Origin: Prochlorococcus sp. AG-347-K20
Lineage (GTDB): Bacteria > Cyanobacteriota > Cyanobacteriia > PCC-6307 > Cyanobiaceae
Length of the DNA stretch: 64,000 nucleotides
NCBI GenBank assembly: GCA_003281315.1
Contig: QCCH01000006.1
Coordinates: forward strand, 28,986 to 92,985
Direction: 5' to 3'
Part shown: positions 58,632 to 64,000 of the stretch, piece after piece
Layout: every line of letters starts with the position of its first letter
Position numbering within the stretch: position 1 is the stretch's first letter
Notes under the pieces: model-generated
The model's database searches: none
Seen by the model: the letters and a program-made list of their open reading frames with translations, nothing else
Told to the model about the DNA's origin: nothing
Made by a program: the position numbers and the translations under genes

Positions 58632-60173
58632 TTAATCTGAAAGTTTGTACCATTCAGACTCAAGATTGGAGCCAGATTCTTTATCACAGCTTCCACCTAA
58701 TGAATCAACAATTGTACAAGTGTTGTGAACGGCTACTGAAACCGTATTACCATCCATCATCAATCCATCAACGAATATTTGATTAGAAGCTAAAGGAACC
58801 GAACTTTGTCTACTTAAGTTCTTTAATAACTTAGATGCTGGAATTTGTTCAGGAAATATCGCCTGAACTTTCTCTTCATCTAACATTTTTAAAGTAGAAC
58901 TTATGTTGTCTGGCCTTAAGCTTGAGGAGTCTCCAAGAAAGTCAAGTAAACTAATGGTTTCAAAACCAAATGCATCCCCGTAGTATTCCATTGCTTTGTG
59001 TTTAGAGACAATTACTCTGTTTTCCTCAGGAATAGAGCTTACTTGTTCGACGATCCAACTATCTAAGCCTTCTAAGAGAGAATCAGCTTTTTCGAATCTT
59101 TCATTAATTAGTTTTCTGTCACCTCTATTAAAAACTGAAATATCTTTCTTTAAACTTTTGCTTATAAGATCTCCCATTTTTATGATGTTATGTGGATCAT
59201 GCCATACATGTGGATCTAGACCTCCATGGTCATGATGGTGATGCCCCTCTCCTTCGTCTGGAACTTGTGCTATTGGTTCTACATCACTATTTGAAACGTC
59301 TTTAAAAAAGTGTTGAGTTGCTTCAAACTCAAAAGGCATGTGTTCAGTAAAAAATATATATTCACCATCTTCTTTGATATCCACGTTAAAAACAGTACTT
59401 TCTTTTCTTTGATCAAAGTTAAGAACAAAAGCTTTATTACTTGCTATCAAAGTTCCATCATTTTTTCTGCTTATTGAGTCTTTAGATCCTAATAATTCTT
59501 TGGCTAAATCTTCAGACCCTTCTATGTCATTAGATTTGAGAATCACCATCTTCATTGCAGGATCTGCATATTCGCCATCGACTTTTTCAAATGACCATTT
59601 GTATGAACCCTTAGAAAGCTGGAATTTACCTGCCCATTCGAAAGCACCCTCAGCATGATCATCATGTCCACCATGGTCTGAATGATCATCATGACCTCCA
59701 TGATCAGAATGATCATTTACCTTAGCTGAATGTTCAGCATGATCGTCATGTCCGCCATGGTCTGAGTGGTCATCGTGACCTTCATGATCAGAATGATCAT
59801 CTACGTCTATTGCACTAACACCTACAACAATAGTATTCTTTTTACTTTCCCAATTTCTCATACTTGGAGTCATTTCTTTGCCAAGAGTGAATACTTTGTC
59901 TGCGCTATTTAGTAATTGAGCTTGTCTTGGATTGATCTTTAAGTCATGAACATCCTGTTTTCTATCTACTAAGCATGTAACTTCGTCAGATGGTAACGCA
60001 ATAGATTTAACTAAATCACAAACTAGTGGTTCTACTGCTACGTATGACTTCCCTTTAGCCATTACATCCTGCCCAAAACCAGAAAATATAATCGTTCCAG
60101 CGATTACGGAATTTTTAATAATTGACTTACTTGAACATGTTTTATTTGATAAAAGTCTTTTAAAAATTGACAT
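58632..60173 (-). CDS. znuA: Zinc ABC transporter solute-binding protein ZnuA with extra domain
   Basis: Periplasmic zinc-binding protein of 513 residues, about 180 longer than usual. The N-terminus is a signal region; the normal ZnuA start (YVAVEPLVCDLVKSIAL) follows. Two insertions then occur: a His/Asp-rich repeat tract (127-173, units DHSDHGGHD) and a domain of about 120 residues (178-298, beginning FEWAGKFQLSKGSYKW). The standard second metal half resumes at HHHHDHGGLDPHVWHDP (311-327). The long His tract is expected to gather Zn2+. It diverges from znuC with a Zur box between. Confidence 0.95.
   Translation of the reverse strand: MSIFKRLLSNKTCSSKSIIKNSVIAGTIIFSGFGQDVMAKGKSYVAVEPLVCDLVKSIALPSDEVTCLVDRKQDVHDLKINPRQAQLLNSADKVFTLGKEMTPSMRNWESKKNTIVVGVSAIDVDDHSDHEGHDDHSDHGGHDDHAEHSAKVNDHSDHGGHDDHSDHGGHDDHAEGAFEWAGKFQLSKGSYKWSFEKVDGEYADPAMKMVILKSNDIEGSEDLAKELLGSKDSISRKNDGTLIASNKAFVLNFDQRKESTVFNVDIKEDGEYIFFTEHMPFEFEATQHFFKDVSNSDVEPIAQVPDEGEGHHHHDHGGLDPHVWHDPHNIIKMGDLISKSLKKDISVFNRGDRKLINERFEKADSLLEGLDSWIVEQVSSIPEENRVIVSKHKAMEYYGDAFGFETISLLDFLGDSSSLRPDNISSTLKMLDEEKVQAIFPEQIPASKLLKNLSRQSSVPLASNQIFVDGLMMDGNTVSVAVHNTCTIVDSLGGSCDKESGSNLESEWYKLSD
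59643..59805 (-). repeat. In-frame tandem repeat coding for DHSDHGGHD units in znuA
   Basis: Repeated units of about 27 bases, with recurring GGTCTGA/TGATCA and CCATG elements, code for the DH(S/A)(D/E)HGGHDD segments. Four near-copies are present with a short spacer (SAKVN) after the second. Repeat number is likely to vary between strains by slippage or recombination. Confidence 0.7.
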
Positions 60174-60197
60174 AAAAAATTATTAAATACCTAAAAA

Positions 60198-60212
60198 TGA
60201 TAATCATTTTCA
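60198..60212. promoter_or_regulatory. Zur box between znuA and znuC
   Basis: TGATAAT-C-ATTTTCA is centred in the longer near-perfect palindrome AAAATGATAATCATTTT (60194-60210). It fits the cyanobacterial Zur pattern TGATAATnATTATCA. It lies 25 bases before the znuA ATG and about 100 before znuC, so Zur with zinc should repress znuA directly and probably znuC. Fur is an alternative binder. Confidence 0.8.
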
Positions 60213-60248
60213 TTACAACTGACAAGAAAAGGTATCAAATGTTATGAA

Positions 60249-60271
60249 AATAATACGCAGCTTGTATTATT
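60249..60271. repeat. Inverted repeat in znuC leader
   Basis: Perfect 8-bp arms AATAATAC/GTATTATT (60249-60256, 60264-60271) with a 7-nt loop, 41 bases upstream of the znuC ATG. Could be a second operator or a hairpin in the leader; no T run follows, so it is not a classical terminator. Confidence 0.5.
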
Positions 60272-60311
60272 GGTAAGCTTGTAAAGTGACTTTTTTCATG
60301 AAGATTAATTA

Positions 60312-61082
60312 ATGGCTACTTTAGTCGCTGAAAATTTAACATTTGCATACACAGAAAAAAGTAAGCCAGCTTTAAATAAGGTATCGGTTGAGATTAAACC
60401 TGGAACTCTAACAGCGCTAGTAGGTCCAAATGGTGCCGGAAAATCAACTCTTTTGAGGATATTGCAAGGACAAAATACTCCAGATAAAGGCGAAATAAAA
60501 ATTGATGGTGAAAATTTATATAGATCTAGAGCTCTAGTGGCACTTATGCCTCAAAGAAGTTCTATGAATTGGAAGTTTCCCATTACAGTTGAAAAATTGG
60601 TATCTCTTGGTCAAATAAAGTATTCAAAATCAAGAAGTAATAACCCCTTTCAAATCAAGGCTCTTCTAGAATATCCTAATTCTTGGATTAATAAATGTTG
60701 TGAATTAGAAGCGACAATGCAAAGAGTAGGAATTGCTAATTTGGCTAATAGAAGACTTGATTCTCTTTCAGGAGGACAGCAACAAAGAGCTCTATTAGCA
60801 AAAACTCTTATGTCCCCTGCAAAAATATTTCTTCTGGATGAACCTTGTGCGGCATTGGATCCCCCCGCAAAAGAGGACTTCCTGAAAATTGTTCGTCAAC
60901 TCGCAGATGCGGGACTTTCTTTGCTAGTAAGTAGCCATGATTGGGGCGAGTCTCTAAATAACTACGATCAAGTAATCGTTCTTGATAAAAGTGTTTTAGC
61001 AGCTGGTAGTCCTGATCAAATAAAAGATAAATTAGATGCGATAAACATAAGCTCTATAAAGGAAAATAATTTCTGTGATTAG
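60312..61082 (+). CDS. znuC: Zinc ABC transporter ATP-binding protein ZnuC
   Basis: A 256-residue ATPase of the metal (ZnuC/MntB) family. Walker A GPNGAGKSTLLRIL, signature LSGGQQQRALLAKTL, Walker B IFLLDEP and H-loop SSHDWGE are intact. It energises Zn2+ import together with ZnuA and ZnuB. ATG at 60312; the leader includes an inverted repeat and the Zur box. zur lies immediately downstream on the other strand, and the permease gene follows it. Confidence 0.95.
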   Translation: MATLVAENLTFAYTEKSKPALNKVSVEIKPGTLTALVGPNGAGKSTLLRILQGQNTPDKGEIKIDGENLYRSRALVALMPQRSSMNWKFPITVEKLVSLGQIKYSKSRSNNPFQIKALLEYPNSWINKCCELEATMQRVGIANLANRRLDSLSGGQQQRALLAKTLMSPAKIFLLDEPCAALDPPAKEDFLKIVRQLADAGLSLLVSSHDWGESLNNYDQVIVLDKSVLAAGSPDQIKDKLDAINISSIKENNFCD

Positions 61083-61095
61083 AAAATGTTCCTTA

Positions 61096-61530
61096 TTAAT
61101 TTTGAGCTTGATAACAGTTTTGGCAAAGGCCGAAATATTCGAGTGTATGAAACAAAAGTTGAAACTTTCTTGGATTTTTTTTAGGGGCATGAATATCTTT
61201 AACAGGACAACCTTCCATTTTCGACGTCTCTCCGCATTGAACGCAGGTCAAATGATGAATGTCTCTATCTACGGGAGTGTAAAGAACCTCTCCTGTTGGG
61301 AGATGTCTAGAACGAATTAAACCATGCTTTATAAGAACTTGAAGATTCCTGTAAACAGTTGTCAGTCCCATAGCTTTTCCGCTTTCAATCAATTGTCTAT
61401 GCAACTCTTGACCAGTCAGTTCATCCTCGCAATTATTAAGTTCTTCAAGAAGTTGTTCTTGTCTTTTGGTAATGTCAGAATTAGTTACCATTGTTTCCAA
61501 AATCTTTTTTTGTCCCGTATTTTTGATCAT
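61096..61530 (-). CDS. zur: Fur-family regulator, probable Zur
   Basis: A 144-residue Fur-family repressor. The winged helix is in ELTGQELHRQLIESGKAMGL and TTVYRNLQVL, with metal sites in the C-terminal half (HHLTCVQCGETSKMEGC and GLCQNCYQ). CxxC pairs form the structural zinc site. Called Zur rather than Fur from its place inside the znu locus. ATG 61530 leaves only 17 bp to znuB; ATG 61491 (MVTNSDITKRQ) is an alternative and would give a 56-bp spacer. It is convergent with znuC (13-bp gap). Confidence 0.88.
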   Translation of the reverse strand: MIKNTGQKKILETMVTNSDITKRQEQLLEELNNCEDELTGQELHRQLIESGKAMGLTTVYRNLQVLIKHGLIRSRHLPTGEVLYTPVDRDIHHLTCVQCGETSKMEGCPVKDIHAPKKNPRKFQLLFHTLEYFGLCQNCYQAQN

Positions 61531-61545
61531 ACCGAATCATTCGAA
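61531..61545. promoter_or_regulatory. Possible operator between zur and znuB
   Basis: The 15-mer ACCGAAT-C-ATTCGAA shares the AATCATT core and 7-1-7 layout of the znuA/znuC box and contains the perfect palindrome CGAAT-C-ATTCG. It occupies nearly all of the zur-znuB spacer. Binding is inferred. Confidence 0.4.
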
Positions 61546-61547
61546 TA

Positions 61548-62333
61548 ATGTCTTTTATTAATAACAACTGGTGGCTGGTTCCATTAATAATAACTATATT
61601 CTCCGGGATTTTATGCCCAGCTATGGGAACTGTATTAATCACTCATAAGAGATTATTACAAGTTAATTTAATCTCTCATTGTGTCTTGCCTGGACTTGCT
61701 CTCGCATTAGCGCTTGGAATTCACCCCTCAATTGGTGGTGTTATAAGTGGTCTCCTGGGCTCAGTAATTGCGGAAAGTTTAACTAATAGAAAAAGTGAAA
61801 ATTATGAAGCAGTTATGAATACTATTCTCGCTGGAATGCTTGGGTTTGGAGTCCTTATAATCCCTCTACTCGGAATAAGGATTGATTTGGAGGCAGTATT
61901 ATTTGGCGATTTATTGACAGCAAATTTTGGAGATTTACTTAGAACAATAATTGCTTTTTTAGTATTTATACTTTTAATGACTTTTGGATATGAAAAGGTT
62001 GTTTATGTTGGATTAGATCCAGAAGGTGCATCCGCGAGTGGTATAAACGTTTCTTTATTAAATCTTGCTTTGAGTTTTACAACGGCATTAGTAATTGTTA
62101 GTTCAATGTCAGCAGTGGGAGTAATTCTTGTAATTGCACTTCTTTCTACGCCAACTTTGTTAGGGCTAAATAAGGCTCATAGTTTAAGAATTGCAATGAT
62201 GAGGTCTTCATTTTTTGGATTATGTATCTCACTTCTTGGATTTATTCTCTCTATAGTCTTTAATCTTTCGCCTGGACCTGCAATTAGCGTTATTTGTGTT
62301 GCGTCCCTTTTAATTCCTAAGCTTCGCAAATAA
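61548..62333 (+). CDS. znuB: Zinc ABC transporter permease ZnuB
   Basis: A 261-residue membrane permease of the ABC-3 family with about eight helices (for example WLVPLIITIFSGILCPAMGT, then VLITHKRLLQVNLISHCVLPG). It forms the channel for Zn2+ supplied by ZnuA and driven by ZnuC. ATG at 61548, with no strong Shine-Dalgarno. Its stop abuts the stop of the next, convergent gene (62331-62336, TAATTA). Confidence 0.93.
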   Translation: MSFINNNWWLVPLIITIFSGILCPAMGTVLITHKRLLQVNLISHCVLPGLALALALGIHPSIGGVISGLLGSVIAESLTNRKSENYEAVMNTILAGMLGFGVLIIPLLGIRIDLEAVLFGDLLTANFGDLLRTIIAFLVFILLMTFGYEKVVYVGLDPEGASASGINVSLLNLALSFTTALVIVSSMSAVGVILVIALLSTPTLLGLNKAHSLRIAMMRSSFFGLCISLLGFILSIVFNLSPGPAISVICVASLLIPKLRK

Positions 62334-62480
62334 TTAAATCTTAAATGTCCAATCAGAATTTAATGCTTGAGCTTCTGGATTGTTTTTTAAAGCTACTTCC
62401 ATAGCTTCTTTTTTATTATTAGCTATAACAACTTCATCAAATTCCTTTCCATTTTTTTTGAGACTTACTTTGAAACGCAT
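62334..62480 (-). CDS. Small conserved hypothetical protein (48 aa)
   Basis: A 48-residue soluble, basic protein, MRFKVSLKKNGKEFDEVVIA continuing with NNKKEAMEVALKNNP and a Trp near the end. The beta-beta-alpha pattern and AMEVALKNNPEA resemble small proteins common in marine picocyanobacteria. Its stop codon abuts the znuB stop with no gap. It is probably real because of the clean composition. Confidence 0.6.
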   Translation of the reverse strand: MRFKVSLKKNGKEFDEVVIANNKKEAMEVALKNNPEAQALNSDWTFKI

Positions 62481-62563
62481 AAATATTATTTAATTAATCA
62501 AAAGTTAACCACTAAGCAACTAGATTTAAATACTTTTAAAAGTTAATTGATGAAATAGAAACT

Positions 62564-62812
62564 TTAGTTATTCTGAAGTTTTTCTACTACAGATTCTTTC
62601 TCAATCTTAGCTACATCCTGTAATCCATTAGCATCAAACCAAGGAGCGTTTTCCCAATTAAATCCTTCCCCAAAAGTATTATCGGGAGCAGCTACGTACC
62701 AGTGACATGACGAATCGGGAACATCTACAGCACATTTTGACCAGTCAGCTTCCCATTGTGGAACTTGTACCCACATTACAGATGCTAATAAAAAAGAAAA
62801 AATAAAATTCAT
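62564..62812 (-). CDS. Small exported hypothetical protein
   Basis: An 82-residue protein with a signal peptide (about 1-16) and a mature part rich in Trp and acidic residues: WEADWSKCAVDVPDSSCHWY, then APDNTFGEGFNWENAPWFD. Two cysteines could pair. I recall near-identical proteins in picocyanobacteria without known function. The preceding 83 bp are A+T-rich with no gene. Confidence 0.6.
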   Translation of the reverse strand: MNFIFSFLLASVMWVQVPQWEADWSKCAVDVPDSSCHWYVAAPDNTFGEGFNWENAPWFDANGLQDVAKIEKESVVEKLQNN

Positions 62813-62821
62813 AATAATCGG

Positions 62822-62965
62822 TTAGCAAAATTTTGAAAGATTTTTTTCACATTCTTTCTTTCTTTTCTTCCAATAATTTTCAAGTATTTGATATTTATGC
62901 TTATTTTTAAATTGACTTAAATGAATATTATTCTGATTAAGAACTGAAATGTTTTTGATTCTCAT
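62822..62965 (-). CDS. Possible very small basic protein (47 aa)
   Basis: A 47-residue frame, MRIKNISVLNQNNIHLSQF continuing to a Lys-rich end (YWKKRKKECEKNLSKFC). No membrane segment or known motif. It could be a real small gene or chance, since A+T-rich regions carry many open frames; the regular basic composition mildly favours a gene. Confidence 0.35.
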   Translation of the reverse strand: MRIKNISVLNQNNIHLSQFKNKHKYQILENYWKKRKKECEKNLSKFC

Positions 62966-63042
62966 GACTCAAGGTGTCAATGTAGATCATATTTAAGACA
63001 CTTTATAGATTTTTTGAAGTGAATTTATACTTAATTTTTGTC

Positions 63043-63219
63043 CTACTTTTGTGTAGGTAAGTATTTTTCGGGATTATTTTCAATATAAGTAAGCGAATAT
63101 TTAACAACACCCACTATTACTGAAAAAAGTGCAATTGCCGAAATAATAAAAATGATTTTTTTGTAAATGATTTTCATGAATTTTTTATGTTTTTGATTAT
63201 TTTTTTCATCAACGTCCAA
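63043..63219 (-). CDS. Small single-helix membrane protein (44-58 aa)
   Basis: From ATG 63177 the product is 44 residues (MKIIYKKIIFIISAIALFSV and onward); from TTG 63219 it is 58, adding the charged MDVDEKNNQKHKKF. One hydrophobic helix (IFIISAIALFSVIVGVV) and a C-terminal NNPEKYLPTQK. The upstream extension is clean and in frame, so the longer form is preferred. Function unknown. Confidence 0.5.
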   Translation of the reverse strand: MDVDEKNNQKHKKFMKIIYKKIIFIISAIALFSVIVGVVKYSLTYIENNPEKYLPTQK

Positions 63220-63293
63220 TTTTTCTGAAAGATTTAAATAATTAGTAATTTATACTGTAGCCTTTTAAATTACCTACGAAGTAGATTAAATCC

Positions 63294-63375
63294 ATCAGAA
63301 ACTCCTCACACACTTTTTTCTGATAACTTTAAAAGTACTCGGCCGCAAAGTTTGAGTACTTTTTGTATTTTTTTT
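63294..63375 (+). ncRNA. Candidate Yfr1-like small RNA with signature in a hairpin loop
   Basis: The 14-nt Yfr1 signature ACTCCTCACACACT recurs exactly at 63301-63314. Here it sits in the 17-nt loop of a perfect 7-bp stem ATCAGAA/TTCTGAT (63294-63300, 63318-63324). Downstream is a 10-bp perfect hairpin AAAAGTACTC/GAGTACTTTT (63331-63340, 63354-63363) followed by a T-rich tract ending in eight T: an intrinsic terminator. A possible -10 TAGATT (63282-63287) places a start near 63294. This reads as a second, hairpin-presented version of the Yfr1 signature; I know no name for it. Confidence 0.65.
63331..63375 (+). terminator. Intrinsic terminator of the Yfr1-like RNA
   Basis: Perfect 10-bp stem, 13-nt loop (GGCCGCAAAGTTT) and TTGTATTTTTTTT-type tail on the + strand. 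Strong enough to end transcription of the RNA starting near 63294. Confidence 0.8.
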
Positions 63376-63445
63376 GAGATGTGACAGTTAAAATAGAGGT
63401 CTATTAAGCATTACATATTTTGAATTTAAGTGTGATATTAATCTT

Positions 63446-63540
63446 GTGTGTAGGAGGAATTGATTTATTTCAGTGGAAACAAGGAAACACTTGATTTAAA
63501 TCAATTTTAAAAGATCTCTCTTTGAGGGGTCTTTTTTTTT
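63446..63540 (+). ncRNA. Yfr2-family small RNA candidate
   Basis: Two GGAAACA motifs (63475-63481 and 63483-63489) lie in a 17-nt loop closed by a 4-bp inner stem (one G-U) and a 10-bp outer stem AATTGATTTA/TAAATCAATT (63458-63467, 63497-63506). Repeated GGAAACA in a loop is the known hallmark of the cyanobacterial Yfr2 family. A terminator follows, AAGATCTCTC/GAGGGGTCTT (63511-63520, 63524-63533) with nine T. A -10-like TATTAAT (63436-63442) sets the start near 63446, with 5' sequence GTGTGTAGGAG. The remaining bases of this 451-bp gene-free stretch are A+T-rich spacers. Confidence 0.8.
63511..63540 (+). terminator. Intrinsic terminator of the Yfr2-like RNA
   Basis: Ten-pair hairpin with three G-U pairs and a TTT loop, then nine T. 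Ends the 63446 transcript. Confidence 0.8.
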
Positions 63541-63670
63541 GGGGATTATTAGAAATAAATATTAAATTCTGAATATAAAAACAAATATGCTTTCTTCCAA
63601 AATAATTAGGTCTTCATTACAAAATAGTAATTTAATTCGTTAGATTATGAGTCGTTAAATTCTTCTGTTA

Positions 63671-64000
63671 ATGCAAATACTTTTTTTAACAATTTTAATT
63701 TGTTCAAACTTTTTATTCCCTTCTTCATCATTTGCCTCACATATAGAACTAAAACCTTGTGTAGAGATTGCTCATTGTGTACGAGAAGAATGGGAGGTTA
63801 ATAATATTGATAAACCTTTTGAAGAGATTAAAACATTTATCGAAAACACTCCAAGAACCGAGATTGTAGAAATTGATGGCGATTATCTTCATGCTGAGGC
63901 AACCAGTAAATGGATGAAATATGTAGACGATTTAGAAGTATCCTTTCTACCTGAGTCAAACATCTTATCAATAAGATCGGAATCAAGAGTTGGAGAAAGT
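63671..64000 (+). CDS. DUF1499 domain protein with signal peptide (cut by window edge)
   Basis: 110 codons are visible and the frame stays open at the right edge. Signal peptide about 1-22 (LFPSSSFAS), then the DUF1499 pattern: KPCVEIAHCVREEWEV, FEEIKTFIENTPRTEIVEID, GDYLHAEATSKWMKYVDDLE. DUF1499 proteins are exported, often thylakoid or periplasmic, without a proven function. Start ATG 63671, 130 bp after the Yfr2-like terminator. Confidence 0.85.
   Translation, partial: MQILFLTILICSNFLFPSSSFASHIELKPCVEIAHCVREEWEVNNIDKPFEEIKTFIENTPRTEIVEIDGDYLHAEATSKWMKYVDDLEVSFLPESNILSIRSESRVGES

Overview
The window is a 64 kb piece of a small, A+T-rich, gene-dense cyanobacterial chromosome, almost certainly Prochlorococcus marinus of a high-light clade. 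The case rests on the low G+C, tiny spacers, a phycobilisome-free ferredoxin-NADP reductase, petG, cytM, chlI, crtL, crtE and sasA together, the guaB-yfr1-trxA arrangement, and protein sequences typical of marine picocyanobacteria. I see no phage, insertion sequence, CRISPR array or rRNA. The strain cannot be named from the sequence alone.

Layout. 1-8.6 kb: lysA (cut by the left edge), rimI, clpC, a glycerol-dehydrogenase-like gene, a hydrolase, cdsA and an Orn/Lys/Arg decarboxylase homologue. 8.6-16.7 kb: a UbiB-type kinase, malQ, prs, the clock-output kinase sasA, tRNA-Glu and small conserved hypotheticals. 16.8-22.3 kb: petH, then zwf-opcA-cobB, linking photosynthetic electron flow, the oxidative pentose phosphate pathway and corrin synthesis. 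22.3-35.3 kb: a PAP2-related gene, crtE, folD, a 7TM-HD protein, leuA, a GH57 glucan enzyme, lycopene cyclase, gyrA and guaB3. 35.3-42.8 kb: the small RNA Yfr1, trxA, hisH, rsmD, petG on the opposite strand, cytM, an rRNA/tRNA methyltransferase, chlI, ruvC, a folate enzyme, sufE and hom. 42.7-55.4 kb: accessory transport and hypothetical genes, including a two-gene peptide-type ABC system, an MFS protein, a PfkB kinase, a pentapeptide protein and a three-gene cassette (permuted ATP-grasp, alpha-E, transglutaminase). 55.4-62.5 kb: an apparent pseudogene and a zinc-homeostasis island (WD40 protein, CobW-type GTPase, ZnuA, ZnuC, Zur, ZnuB). 62.3-64 kb: several very small genes, two tandem small RNA genes and the start of a DUF1499 gene.

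Most notable. Yfr1 lies in its classical place at about 35.35 kb. About 28 kb away an exact 14-nt copy of its signature sits in the loop of another hairpin RNA candidate (about 63.29-63.38 kb). Immediately downstream is a Yfr2-type RNA whose predicted 5' end is complementary, with one bulge, to that signature. This looks like a compact sRNA / anti-sRNA locus. The zinc island is also unusual: zur lies antisense between znuC and znuB with a 17-bp divergent gap, ZnuA carries a His-rich repeat plus an extra domain of about 120 residues, and a WD40 gene overlaps the GTPase gene.

Streamlining is visible throughout: several convergent gene pairs share or abut their stop codons, and petG overlaps rsmD on the opposite strand.
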